Part shown: piece by piece, positions 25,046 through 36,585 of the stretch
How the letters are laid out: the number at the start of each line of letters is the position of its first letter
How positions within the stretch are numbered: the first letter of the stretch is position 1
Assembly (NCBI RefSeq): GCF_016612535.1
Contig: NZ_JAENXS010000001.1
Coordinates: forward strand, 2,009,501 to 2,073,500
Reading direction: 5' to 3'
Source of the DNA: Bradyrhizobium diazoefficiens
GTDB taxonomy: Bacteria; Pseudomonadota; Alphaproteobacteria; Rhizobiales; Xanthobacteraceae
DNA length: 64,000 nucleotides
Notes under the pieces: generated by a model
Databases searched by the model: none
Told to the model about the DNA's origin: nothing
The model's input: the letters and a program-made list of their open reading frames with translations, nothing else
Position numbers and translations under genes: made by a program

Positions 25046-27136
25046 GCGGCTCCGACGGACGAGGGCATCGTCGACGTGCACGCACTGCCGAAGCTGCAAG
25101 GTGCGATCGACGAAAATTCGCACCCCGATCCTTACCGGATGCAATATGGCGTGCCGACTGTGGTCGCGGTGACCGCCGCCGCGAAGAAGATGCTCCGCGC
25201 CGACGGCTGGGTGCCCTATGTCCGCCCGCTTGACGAGGCCACCACCGAACTCGTGTTCAAGAAGGGGCGGCAGGGACTTTCCGTCTCCTTCACGCAGGGC
25301 CTCGGCCGGCCCGATCAATCATCGGTCTCCTACACCCCGAACCGCATCTATTCGAATGTCCCGTTCCCCGAGGGCGCGATCGATCTCGTGTTCGACGAGA
25401 CCCGGCCCTATCTCGCCTGCATCGCGCCGGTTGCGCTCGAGGCGACACGGGATTTCTACGCCAGGGAAATGACCGCCATCGGCTGGCGGAAGCTCACGGC
25501 CGAGAGCGCCGCGCGCTGGCCGAACGCGGATATCAGCGAAACCATCTCAAACGGCGTGCGCGCCTTCTATGGCCATGACGATGACGACCGCGGCGGCTTC
25601 TATCATCAGAAGCCGGTGATGTTGAGTTTGACGCGCCGCGACGACGGCCGGACCAATGTCGAAATCAAGGTCGCGCCGTTCGCCTTGCCGACCGATCTTC
25701 CGTCGGAAGAGATGTCCGGCCTGCCGGCGCCGAAGCCGTACAAGTCGGCGGCGGGCAGAGGCGGCGACGCCAGATCGAACCGGCGCGAACTGACCATCGC
25801 AGCCCTGGCCGATCTGCCCGCCGTGCTCGCGTTCTACCATCGCGAACTTGCGGCGCGCGGCTGGACGGAACAGGGAAATGCACCTCTTGCCGCGGGCGAC
25901 GAAGTCGCGTTCAAATTCTCCTCGCCCGAGGAAACCGGCTTGCTGCGGCTCGCCCGCAAATACGACTTCACGATGGTCTATCTGACCGCGCAGGTGAAGG
26001 AATCCGTGCTCGCCGCGCGCGCCAGGGCGAAGAAGGATGCCGACGACAAGTTCATGAGTGACGCCGAAGCGATGGCGAAACAGGTCATCGCCGCCGACGA
26101 AGTCCGTCGCAAGGCGCAGGCCGCGACGCTGTCCGATGCACCGTTGCAGGCACAGGCCGGCGGCACCACGCCGGTGCCGCTGCCCGAGAACGCGCAGGAG
26201 GTGGAGTTCGACGGCGACGGCGGCCGGCTCGAATTCAACGCGACCTCCAGCGTCAAGGCGTTGACCGCCTTCTACCGCGCGGCGCTGAAGCCGGCCGGCT
26301 GGAAGGAGCAGCCCTCGGTGATCAACCAGCCCAACATGGCGGTGATGGAGTTTTCCAAGGCCGGCAAGTCGATCTCGATGACCGTGATGCAGATGGGGGC
26401 GAAGGTGAATGTCAGCGCCGACGGATCGGGCCTGGTGATGGCCGCCGCCAAGCCCGCGTCCGGGGGCAAGCCGGCGCGCAGCAATCAGGCCGCTGCCTCA
26501 CCCAAGTCGGCCGGGCCGCTCGAGGCAGATGCGGAATCCGCCCTGCCCGTGCCGAAACAGCACAGTTCGACCTCGCTTGCCACCGCAAAACTGCCCGGCA
26601 TCGAGGCGCCGTTCCGCCGCGAGCTCGCGGCCAGCATTCCGGCCGAGCTCAGTGACGTGCTCGCCTTCTACCGTGCGGAGCTGACCAGGCTCGGCTGGCG
26701 GGAAAAGCCGGACGGCGCGATCGTCGCCGCCGATCGCGTCGAGCTCGCCTTCGCCTCGCCGCAGGGCCCGGCCATGCTGAAGCTCGGCCGCACCAATGAC
26801 GAAACATCGGTCAATCTCGTGCAGAAGAATCCGGACGCCGCGACCAAGGCGGACATCATGCCGAAGCCGGGTCAGGCCAAGCTGGTGCTCGGCAATATGG
26901 GCGACAAGGACGCGCAGCTGACGATCAACAAGCAGACCATCAAGGTTGCGGCCGGCGCCGGCGGTCCGCAGTCACCGAAGGGGCCCACGCTCGATCTGCC
27001 GCCGGGCAAGTACCTGTACTCGCTGAAAATGGCGGGCCGCCCCGCCCGCAACGACACCATCGACATCGCCGCGGGCGATGCCTGGGGCCTGACAGTGGGG
27101 CCGACCGGCGAGATGCTGCCGCTGCAGATGTACTGA
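24959..27136 (+). CDS. Secreted protein with five diverged internal repeats, unknown function
   Basis: A 725-aa exported protein (signal peptide 1-31, PALAA). I do not recognise a family. Five copies of a module are visible: a helix of the form FYxxxLxxxGW, then a beta segment with xVxFxxxxxxxLxLxxxxxxTxVxL. The helices are at 75-85 (AAKKMLRADGW), 166-176 (FYAREMTAIGW), 292-302 (FYHRELAARGW), 438-448 (FYRAALKPAGW) and 570-580 (FYRAELTRLGW). An Ala/Lys helix (345-395) and an Ala/Pro-rich linker (495-530) separate them. Residues 640-725 look like a beta-sandwich. ATG 24959 has GGGAG upstream. It lies between recF and gyrB but is exported, so is not a replication protein. Confidence 0.75.
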   Translation: MSTITRGTRAPARWRLFACGLLLMASPALAAPTDEGIVDVHALPKLQGAIDENSHPDPYRMQYGVPTVVAVTAAAKKMLRADGWVPYVRPLDEATTELVFKKGRQGLSVSFTQGLGRPDQSSVSYTPNRIYSNVPFPEGAIDLVFDETRPYLACIAPVALEATRDFYAREMTAIGWRKLTAESAARWPNADISETISNGVRAFYGHDDDDRGGFYHQKPVMLSLTRRDDGRTNVEIKVAPFALPTDLPSEEMSGLPAPKPYKSAAGRGGDARSNRRELTIAALADLPAVLAFYHRELAARGWTEQGNAPLAAGDEVAFKFSSPEETGLLRLARKYDFTMVYLTAQVKESVLAARARAKKDADDKFMSDAEAMAKQVIAADEVRRKAQAATLSDAPLQAQAGGTTPVPLPENAQEVEFDGDGGRLEFNATSSVKALTAFYRAALKPAGWKEQPSVINQPNMAVMEFSKAGKSISMTVMQMGAKVNVSADGSGLVMAAAKPASGGKPARSNQAAASPKSAGPLEADAESALPVPKQHSSTSLATAKLPGIEAPFRRELAASIPAELSDVLAFYRAELTRLGWREKPDGAIVAADRVELAFASPQGPAMLKLGRTNDETSVNLVQKNPDAATKADIMPKPGQAKLVLGNMGDKDAQLTINKQTIKVAAGAGGPQSPKGPTLDLPPGKYLYSLKMAGRPARNDTIDIAAGDAWGLTVGPTGEMLPLQMY

Positions 27137-27219
27137 GCCGCCACGAAACAGGTGCGCTCCCTCTCCCGCTTGCGCCTCGGAACCCGCCTTCCGTCCCCGC
27201 AAAATCCACGCCTTCGGAG

Positions 27220-27250
27220 GCCCGAAACGGTCCCTCGAATCGGGCTTTTT
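27220..27250 (+). terminator. Rho-independent terminator before gyrB
   Basis: GCCCGA and TCGGGC form the stem around 14 bases, followed by TTTTT (27246-27250), 84 bases past the repeat-protein stop. Confidence 0.7.
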
Positions 27251-27340
27251 GCCGTGCCCAGAATCGGCCTCCGCAGACCTTGAAAGCCGGCCGAAAATCC
27301 CCATCTGATCAAAGGGTTGCGAGGGGATACTTTGCGCTAG

Positions 27341-29860
<2,520 letters not shown>

Positions 29861-29906
29861 GGCGAAATAGCGTTAGATCACGTCTGCTAACCACGCTCTC
29901 GCTGCA

Positions 29907-29928
29907 CCTCTCCCGCTAGCGGGAGAGG
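29907..29928. repeat. CTCTCCC/GGGAGAG intergenic hairpin
   Basis: A perfect palindrome of 22 bases beginning CCTCTCCCGC, about 45 bases after the gyrB stop. Confidence 0.7.
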
Positions 29929-30040
29929 GAGCCCACCTCCTTCGCGGCGACCATCAAGCCTGAATTGCTACCGCGATCGATTCTCGGTAGTTTCTGCTCA
30001 AAGCAGCCCGCCTCAACCGAAACAGGACCGAGAGATCTCA

Positions 30041-31336
30041 GTGGCCCCCATTCAGTATATCGTCGAGGGCGGTCACCGGCTCTCGGGCTCGATCGAGCCG
30101 GCCGGCAACAAGAATTCGGCGCTGCCGATCATCGCGGCCGCGCTGCTCACCGAGCATCCAGTGACATTGGAGAATGTGCCGCGGATCCGCGACACCGAGA
30201 CACTGGTCGAACTGATCCGCTCGGTCGGCGCCGCGGCCGAATGGACCGCCCGCAACACGCTTCACATCCACGCCAAGAGCATCCGCGCCGCCGATCTGGA
30301 CCCTGAGCTCTGCGTCCGCATCCGTGCCTCGATCCTGCTCGCCGGCCCCCTGCTCGCCCGCTGCGGCGAGGTGATGCTGCCGCCGCCTGGCGGCGACGTC
30401 ATCGGCCGGCGCCGCCTCGACACGCATATGCTGGCGCTGGAGCAGTTAGGGGCCAAGGTCACTGCGACCGACCGGCTCGAATTCCGCGCAGCAAAGCTCG
30501 CCGGCGCCGACGTGTTCCTGGACGAGCCGAGCGTCACCGCGACCGAGAACGCGCTGGTCGCGGCCGTCGCCGCCGAAGGCACGACGTTCTTGCGCAACGC
30601 GGCGTCCGAGCCGCATGTGCAGGACCTCGCCAACTTCCTGGTCGCGCTCGGCGCGAAGATCGAGGGCATCGGCACCAACACCATGATCGTGCATGGGCCG
30701 GCGATGCTGGGGGAAGCAACCTACAGGATTCAGCCCGACCATATCGAGGTCGGCTCGCTGATCGGGCTTGCCGCCGTGACGCGCTCGCCGCTGCGCATCG
30801 TCCGCGCCGGCGTCGAGCATCTGCGCTCGATCCGCATGGGGTTCGAGCGGCTCGGCATCGTCTGCCGCGTCGAGGGCGACGACCTCATCGTGCCGTCGAA
30901 CCAGACGCTGAAGATCCAGGACGATTTCGGCGGCCACGTGCCGAAGCTGGAGGACCAGCCCTGGCCGGCCTTCCCGGCCGATCTGATGTCGATCGCGATC
31001 GTCACCGCCACGCAATGCGAAGGCGTGATCCTGATGTTCGAGAAGATGTTCGAATCGCGGATGTTCTTCGTCGACAAGCTGATCGGGATGGGCGCGCGCA
31101 TCGTGCTGTGCGATCCGCATCGCGCCATCATCGCAGGCCCGAGCCGGCTCCGCGGCGCATCGATGATCTCGCCCGACATCCGCGCCGGCATGGCTATGCT
31201 GCTCGCCGCCGTCTGCGCCGAAGGCACCTCCACCATCAACAACGCCGACCAGATCGAGCGCGGCTATGAACGCATCGACGAAAGGCTGAACGCGCTCGGC
31301 GCGAAGATCCGGCGCGTGCCGGAACGGAAGGGCTGA
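30041..31336 (+). CDS. murA: MurA-like UDP-GlcNAc 1-carboxyvinyltransferase with Asp at the catalytic-Cys site
   Basis: A 431-aa EPSP-synthase-fold enzyme. MurA transfers enolpyruvate from PEP to UDP-GlcNAc, the first committed step of peptidoglycan synthesis. GTG 30041 starts APIQYIVEGGHRLSGSIEPAGNKNSALP (Lys of the substrate loop present). The active-site loop reads PPPGGDVIGRRRLDTHMLALEQLGAK: Asp119 (codon 30395-30397) replaces the Cys of the usual PGGCxIGxRPVDLH. RASILLAGPLLAR is intact. Cys-to-Asp MurAs are known to be active and fosfomycin-resistant. The divergent loop suggests a second, paralogous MurA (inference). Confidence 0.85.
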   Translation: MAPIQYIVEGGHRLSGSIEPAGNKNSALPIIAAALLTEHPVTLENVPRIRDTETLVELIRSVGAAAEWTARNTLHIHAKSIRAADLDPELCVRIRASILLAGPLLARCGEVMLPPPGGDVIGRRRLDTHMLALEQLGAKVTATDRLEFRAAKLAGADVFLDEPSVTATENALVAAVAAEGTTFLRNAASEPHVQDLANFLVALGAKIEGIGTNTMIVHGPAMLGEATYRIQPDHIEVGSLIGLAAVTRSPLRIVRAGVEHLRSIRMGFERLGIVCRVEGDDLIVPSNQTLKIQDDFGGHVPKLEDQPWPAFPADLMSIAIVTATQCEGVILMFEKMFESRMFFVDKLIGMGARIVLCDPHRAIIAGPSRLRGASMISPDIRAGMAMLLAAVCAEGTSTINNADQIERGYERIDERLNALGAKIRRVPERKG

Positions 31337-31349
31337 GGGTTTTTTCTTC

Positions 31350-31496
31350 GCCTCGCCTCGCTTGCGGGGAGAGGCCGGAATACGCGCGCTAGCGCGGATT
31401 CCGGGTGAGGGGGACTCTCCGCGAGTCCAACTCTCACCGTGATTGCAGAGAAAGCCCCTCATCCCAACCCTCTCCCCGTAAGAACAGGAGAGGGAG
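31350..31496. repeat. Composite CTCTCCC/GGGTGAGGGG intergenic repeat
   Basis: The stretch contains GCCTCGCTTGCGGGGAGAGGC, GCGCGCTAGCGCG, CCGGGTGAGGGG and CCCTCATCC...CCTCTCCCCGT..AGGAGAGGG. It holds the same blocks as the ends of the DUF559 element but without an enclosed gene. It fills the gap between the MurA-like gene and the MATE gene. Confidence 0.6.
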
Positions 31497-31543
31497 AACA
31501 GCCGGGCCATGTTTTCGACGTGTGGCCGTGCTATTGACCAGCC

Positions 31544-32938
31544 ATGCTCGACAGCGTCGAACCTCATTCGCCACCGCAACACGGCGTGCACGCCAACCAT
31601 CTCGCGCAAGAGTTCGTCGAGACGTTGCGGCTGGCCGTGCCGATGATGCTGACGCAGCTCGGGCAGATGGCGATGATGACGACCGATCTCGCCCTGATCG
31701 GCCGGCTCGGCGAGGATGCGGTCGCGGCTGCGGCACTTGCGCACACCGTTTACTTCGTCAGCTTCACCTTCGGGCTCGGGCTGGTCGTCGCGGTATCGCC
31801 GCTGGCCGCGCAGGCGTTCGGCGCCGGCGATGTCGGGCGGATGCGACGGACCTTGCACGTCGGCCTGTGGGTCGCGCTCGTGATTTCGCTGCCGATGATG
31901 GCCTCGCCGCTCTATGGCGAGCATATTTTGCTGACGCTCGGGCAGGCGCCGCATTCGGCGCAGCTGGCTCAGCACTATCTGAACGGGCTTGCCTGGGGCA
32001 TTGCGCCGGCGCTCGGCTTCGTCGCGCTGCGCGGCCTGATGAGCGCGATGAACCGGCCGCAATCGCCGCTGTGGATCACGCTTGCCGCGATCCCCGCCAA
32101 CGCCGCTTTGGTCTATGCGCTGATCCACGGCCTGTTCGGCCTGCCCGAGCTTGGACTGCTCGGCGCGGGGCTTGCGACCACGCTGGTCAATCTCGGCACC
32201 TTCGTCGCCGCGCTCGCAATCGTCGCATGGCGAAAGCCGTTTGCCGGCTATCGCCCGCTCGCTTATCTCTGGCGGATCGACTGGCCGCTGCTGCGTGAGC
32301 TCGTCGGGCTCGGCGCACCGATCTCGTTTGCGATGCTGATGGAATACGGCCTGTTCTCCTCGGCCGCGCTGTTGATGGGGCTGATCTCGACCACCGCGCT
32401 GGCCGCGCACCAGATCGCGCTCCAGGTGACGGCCGTCCTGTTCATGGTCCCGCTCGGCATCGGCATGGCCGCGACGGTGCGGGTCGGCCACGCTTTTGGC
32501 CGCAACGAGCCGGCCGGCATCCGGCGCGCGGGCCTCGTCGCAGCGGTGCTCGGGGTCGCGTTCGTCTCGGGCCTGACCATCGCCATCATTCTCGGCCGCT
32601 ATGAGCTGGGCCGGCTGTTCTTCGGCAGCACCGAGGCCAACGCATCCACCGTCGAGCTGACCGCAACACTTCTCCTGGTCGGCGCGACCTTCTTCATCGC
32701 CGATGCGCTGCAGACCATCATGGGCGGCGCGCTGCGCGGCATCAATGACACAAGGATGACGCTGGTGTTCGCCGCCATCGGCTATTGGTGCGTCGGCTTT
32801 CCGATCGCCTGGGCGCTGGCCTTCCACGCCCATCTCGGCGCGGTCGGCGTCTGGATCGGGCTGTCGATCGGATCGTTCGTCTATGCCGGACTCTTGATCT
32901 TGCGCTTCCGCATGCTGACGCGCAGACTGGCGGGATGA
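31544..32938 (+). CDS. MATE-family multidrug exporter (NorM-like)
   Basis: A 464-aa inner-membrane antiporter with about twelve hydrophobic segments in two related halves. The first half starts ETLRLAVPMMLTQLGQMAMMTTDLALIGRLGEDAVAAAALAHTVYF and the second RELVGLGAPISFAMLMEYGLFSSAALLMG. Such proteins export cationic drugs or organic compounds using H+ or Na+. Its stop overlaps the start of the DUF2867 gene (ATGA). Confidence 0.9.
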   Translation: MLDSVEPHSPPQHGVHANHLAQEFVETLRLAVPMMLTQLGQMAMMTTDLALIGRLGEDAVAAAALAHTVYFVSFTFGLGLVVAVSPLAAQAFGAGDVGRMRRTLHVGLWVALVISLPMMASPLYGEHILLTLGQAPHSAQLAQHYLNGLAWGIAPALGFVALRGLMSAMNRPQSPLWITLAAIPANAALVYALIHGLFGLPELGLLGAGLATTLVNLGTFVAALAIVAWRKPFAGYRPLAYLWRIDWPLLRELVGLGAPISFAMLMEYGLFSSAALLMGLISTTALAAHQIALQVTAVLFMVPLGIGMAATVRVGHAFGRNEPAGIRRAGLVAAVLGVAFVSGLTIAIILGRYELGRLFFGSTEANASTVELTATLLLVGATFFIADALQTIMGGALRGINDTRMTLVFAAIGYWCVGFPIAWALAFHAHLGAVGVWIGLSIGSFVYAGLLILRFRMLTRRLAG

Positions 32939-33423
32939 CAGGACCCGTTCGCGAAGTCACCCCCGATGTCGATGCCGGCACCGTGCTATCAGGTGCCCAG
33001 TTCATCGACGCGTTTCGTGTGAAGGTCGGCACGACGCAATTGAGTGCCCGCGAGGCCTGCACCCGAATGATGCTGCACGGGCCGCGCTGGATCGATGCGC
33101 TGACGCGCTTGCGCAACATCCTGGTGAAACCCTTCGGGCTGAAGACATCGGGCGAAGGTGCTCCGGCTCCGCACGGGATGATCGGCCTGTTTCCAGTGCT
33201 GAGCGAAACACCGGAACGGCTGATCGCCGGTTTTGACGACTACCATCTCGATTTCCGCGTCGTGGTCGACGTCGCCGGCGACGCGGCGAACCGGCGGGTG
33301 ACATTGACGACGTTGGTGCGGACCAACAATCTGCTCGGGCGCGCCTATCTCACGCTGATCGTACCGTTCCACAAGCTCGTGGCCCGCAGCATGATGGGAG
33401 ACATCGCGGAGCCGGCGCGATGA
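32935..33423 (+). CDS. DUF2867 domain protein
   Basis: A 162-aa protein with DUF2867 features: SGAQFIDAFRV near the start, GMIGLFPVLSETPERLIAGFDDYHLDFRVVVDV in the middle, and TTLVRTNNLLGRAYLTLIVPFHKLVARSMM at the end. The function is unknown. It is translationally coupled to the MATE gene by a 4-base overlap; the longer in-frame extension upstream lies within the MATE gene and is rejected. Confidence 0.8.
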   Translation: MTGPVREVTPDVDAGTVLSGAQFIDAFRVKVGTTQLSAREACTRMMLHGPRWIDALTRLRNILVKPFGLKTSGEGAPAPHGMIGLFPVLSETPERLIAGFDDYHLDFRVVVDVAGDAANRRVTLTTLVRTNNLLGRAYLTLIVPFHKLVARSMMGDIAEPAR

Positions 33424-33459
33424 CGAGCATGAATTCCTGACTGGCGACGCGACCGCCCG

Positions 33460-33864
33460 TCAAGTCCGCACCGGCTGCCCGATCCCCAGCAAGTTGCCTT
33501 CGCTATCGCGGAACCAGACGCCTCGCTCACCAATTCCTTTGCTGGGATAATTCCCGGTAATGTCCGCAATTCCGTCGACGGTCTTCAAGCCGGGCAGATC
33601 GTACTCCTCGAACTTGACTCCCCGGGCGCGAAGCTCGCGCACGGTTGCCTCGATGTCCTCGACCTCCCAACCCATCTGCGTGTGCGTCCCGGATTGCATT
33701 CCGGCTGAGAGGAATAGCGCAAACTCGCCGCCGGCGCAGACATAGCGGAGTCCGCCCGCACGCTCTTCAACCGGCTCGAGCCCGAGTTTCTCGGAGTAAA
33801 ACGCTCGCGCGCGGTTCAGGTCTTTGGCCGGAAGCCGGGTTGCCACCTTCGCGTTCCCTAGCAT
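33460..33864 (-). CDS. VOC-family (glyoxalase fold) protein
   Basis: A 134-aa VOC protein: VATRLPAKDLNRARAFYSEKLGLEPVEERAGG at the start, GMQSGTHTQMGWEVEDIEATVRELRARGVKFEEYDLPG in the middle, and GERGVWFRDSEGNLLGIGQPV at the end. The typical His metal ligand position is Thr/Arg, so metal binding is uncertain. ATG 33864 follows GGTGAG. Confidence 0.85.
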   Translation of the reverse strand: MLGNAKVATRLPAKDLNRARAFYSEKLGLEPVEERAGGLRYVCAGGEFALFLSAGMQSGTHTQMGWEVEDIEATVRELRARGVKFEEYDLPGLKTVDGIADITGNYPSKGIGERGVWFRDSEGNLLGIGQPVRT

Positions 33865-33971
33865 GATCTCACCTTTGTTGAAGTCGTTTCACTCCCTTGC
33901 GGGCGCTGGACGTTGCCGAACGTGTGCGACGTGCTGTCGGACGCCGGCTCATCCGAGTACACGCCCCTGCG

Positions 33972-35087
33972 TTACTCCGCCACGCGCGCAGACTTGTCGG
34001 CTGTGGCCTCCGACCATTCGCCGACGACGCGATCGAGATCGCAGAGATTCTGGTGCATCTGCTCCAGCGAAAAGCCGAGCGCGAAGAAGCGTTCCGCGGT
34101 GTCGCTCGCGTGGCCGCGGATCAGCCCATCCTGACGCACGGCCGCGACCGCCTCGGCGTAATGCTGGAGCGCGACGTGCACCGGATGGATCGGTGGCGCG
34201 CCGGCGCCCTCACGGATGGCTTCGGCCGCCGATTTCAGGAAGCGGACGATCGCCGCGCTGACTTCGGCCAGCGGCGCGGCAAGCCTGACCTGCACTTCGA
34301 CCGGCAGCGGCACCACGGTGGCGCGGCCGATCATCACGACGTCGTGGCGCAGCCGCAGAATCGTGCGCAGCAGCGGCCCGGTGTCGGGGCCACCCGACAG
34401 CCGTGCCGAACGCTCGCGCTCAGCCTCGGCGCCGATCGCATTCATCCCGACCATGGCAGTGCCGATGCCGTCCTGAATCCGATGCAGCGCGTCGTTGTCG
34501 CGACCGCGCGTGAGGCCCGCGAGCAGCTCCGTAAAAGCCTCGGCAATCAGCTCGAGCAGCTTCGCCGCGCTGGCGCGGATCTGCCGCACCGCGCGCGAGG
34601 GCAGCACCAGGAAAGAGACCAGCAGTCCGGTGATGGCGCCGACCGAAACCTCGCTGACGCGGTCGATCGCCGAGGCCATGGGATCGGCATGATGCATGGT
34701 CGGAAGCACGAGCACGATCACGGCCGTCACCGTTGCAGAGCTCAGGTTCGGATAGATTGCCGCGACAAAGGCAAGCGGCGCGACGGCCAGCACCAGCAAG
34801 CCCAGAAGGCCCAGTTCGCCGGAATAGGGGATCAGGATTGCGATAGCGCCACCATACACCGCGCCGCCTATCGTGCCGAGCATGTAGTCGCGCGTCGCCT
34901 TCAGCGAGCGTCCGACGCTCATCTGGGTCACGATGATGGAGGTGAGGACGGCCCAGAGCGGCAGCAACAAATGCAGAGCGGTGGCAAGTGCATAAGCCGC
35001 GGTGGCCGCCACCGTGACCCGAACCGCAAGCCCCAATTGCGTTTTTCGCGACCAGACCCGGTCGAACAGCTGTCTTGCGAGTGCCAT
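33972..35087 (-). CDS. FUSC-family membrane protein
   Basis: A protein of 371 aa with an N-terminal block of about six hydrophobic segments (residues 20-180: AVRVTVAATAAYALATALHLLLPLWAVLTSIIVTQ and following) and a long helical cytoplasmic part. This matches FUSC/AaeB-like proteins, associated with aromatic-acid efflux. ATG 35087 is used; GTG 35144 would add 19 residues and has GGGGCG upstream. The C-terminus contains LRHDVVMIGRATVVPLP and AERFFALGFSLEQMHQNLCDLDR. Confidence 0.82.
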   Translation of the reverse strand: MALARQLFDRVWSRKTQLGLAVRVTVAATAAYALATALHLLLPLWAVLTSIIVTQMSVGRSLKATRDYMLGTIGGAVYGGAIAILIPYSGELGLLGLLVLAVAPLAFVAAIYPNLSSATVTAVIVLVLPTMHHADPMASAIDRVSEVSVGAITGLLVSFLVLPSRAVRQIRASAAKLLELIAEAFTELLAGLTRGRDNDALHRIQDGIGTAMVGMNAIGAEAERERSARLSGGPDTGPLLRTILRLRHDVVMIGRATVVPLPVEVQVRLAAPLAEVSAAIVRFLKSAAEAIREGAGAPPIHPVHVALQHYAEAVAAVRQDGLIRGHASDTAERFFALGFSLEQMHQNLCDLDRVVGEWSEATADKSARVAE

Positions 35088-35210
35088 CGTCAAAAGTCCC
35101 GGTCCAATTCGCGCCAACCGATCAAAAGCATAGCTGATGCCCACCGCCCCAAGGCTGCTTGAAAGGGAAAATCAGCCCGCCTAACTTGCCGGCCAAAACG
35201 AGGAAACACG

Positions 35211-36581
35211 ATGGCTCACGAAACCGCAACGCTGGCCGCCTACGTCGCCAACCTGAAATTCGCCGATATTCCAGCGGAGGTGCTGGATCGCGCCAAGGTG
35301 CTGACCTTGGATTTCCTCGGCAGCGCCATCCGCGCCCGCAGCGAAGCGGAATCCACCCCCTCGATCCTGAAGATGCTGGAAGCGCTGGCGCTCGACACCA
35401 AGGGCTGCTCCACCGTGTTCGGCGATGCCAAGACCTGGACGCCGGCGGTGGCGGCGCTGCTCAACGGCGCGTTCGGCCATTCCCTCGATTTCGACGATAC
35501 GCATGCGGATTCCTCGCTGCATCCGAGCGCGCCGGTGGTTCCGGCTGCCTTCGCTGTCGGCGAGATGGTCGGCGCCTCCGGCCGCGACGTGCTGACGGCG
35601 ATCGTCGCCGGCTATGAGGTCTGCTGCCGGCTCGGCAATGCGCTCGACCCGACCTCGCATTATGCGCGCGGCTTCCACCCGACCGCGACCGCCGGCACCT
35701 ATGGTGCCGCGGCGGCGGCCGCCAAACTGTTCGGTCTGTCCGAAACACAGATCATCGCCGCCTTCGGCGTCGCCGGCAGCCAGGCGGCGGGCTCGCTGCA
35801 ATTTTTGATGAACGGCGCCTGGAACAAGCGCTACCAGGTCGGTGCCGCCGCCATGAACGGCGTGATCGCCGCGACGCTCGCGCGCAACGATTTCGTCGGC
35901 GCAACAGAATCGGTCGAAGGCAAGCATGGGCTGCTCGCCGGCTACACCGACGATGCGCATCCCGATAAGGCCGTCGCCGGGCTCGGCAAGACCTATGAGA
36001 CCATGAAGATCGGCGTGAAGCCGTATCCGAGCTGCCGCTACACCCACGCCGCGATCGACGCGCTGATCGCGATGCGGCGCGAGCACAATCTGACGCCCGA
36101 CCAGGTCAAGCGCGTCGAGATCGGTCTGCATCGCAACGGCATTACGCTGACCGGCGATGCCGCCACCAAGCGGCATCCCACCTCGATCGTTGGCGGCCAG
36201 TTCTCGATGTTCTTCACCGGCGCGCTCGCGCTCGACCAGGGCTCATTCGGCTGGGACGATTACAACCGTCTCGGCGATGCCGCGATCGACGCGCTCGCCG
36301 ACAAGTTCGACGTGGTCCAGGACGACCAGCTGGAGGTCGGCCGCACCCATCCGTTCGGCGCGCGCGTCAGCATCACCACCGACGATGGCGTGCACGAGCG
36401 GCTCTACGCCGATCCCTCCGGCGAACCGGCCTCGTTCCCGGATGCGCAGGCGATGCAGCAGAAATTCCTGACGCTGGCGCGGCCCGTGCTGAATGCACGG
36501 GCCGACAAGTTCGCAGATGCGATCATGACGCTGGAGCGGTTCGATCGCGTGGCGAAGGCGACGGAGCTGGGTCGGCAGTAG
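35211..36581 (+). CDS. MmgE/PrpD family protein
   Basis: A 456-aa protein of the family that includes 2-methylcitrate dehydratase and cis-aconitate decarboxylase. Typical segments are GHSLDFDDTHADSSLHPSAPVVPAAFAVGE, GFHPTATAGTYGAAAAAAKLFGLSE and KPYPSCRYTHAAIDALI. No other 2-methylcitrate pathway gene is near, so the substrate remains open. It is divergent from the FUSC gene. Confidence 0.9.
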   Translation: MAHETATLAAYVANLKFADIPAEVLDRAKVLTLDFLGSAIRARSEAESTPSILKMLEALALDTKGCSTVFGDAKTWTPAVAALLNGAFGHSLDFDDTHADSSLHPSAPVVPAAFAVGEMVGASGRDVLTAIVAGYEVCCRLGNALDPTSHYARGFHPTATAGTYGAAAAAAKLFGLSETQIIAAFGVAGSQAAGSLQFLMNGAWNKRYQVGAAAMNGVIAATLARNDFVGATESVEGKHGLLAGYTDDAHPDKAVAGLGKTYETMKIGVKPYPSCRYTHAAIDALIAMRREHNLTPDQVKRVEIGLHRNGITLTGDAATKRHPTSIVGGQFSMFFTGALALDQGSFGWDDYNRLGDAAIDALADKFDVVQDDQLEVGRTHPFGARVSITTDDGVHERLYADPSGEPASFPDAQAMQQKFLTLARPVLNARADKFADAIMTLERFDRVAKATELGRQ

Positions 36582-36585
36582 CCGC

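Noticed and set aside
30446..32833. A 795-codon minus-strand frame across the MurA-like and MATE genes.
   Set aside because: It spans two well-supported genes and an intergenic repeat, with composition typical of antisense frames in GC-rich DNA.
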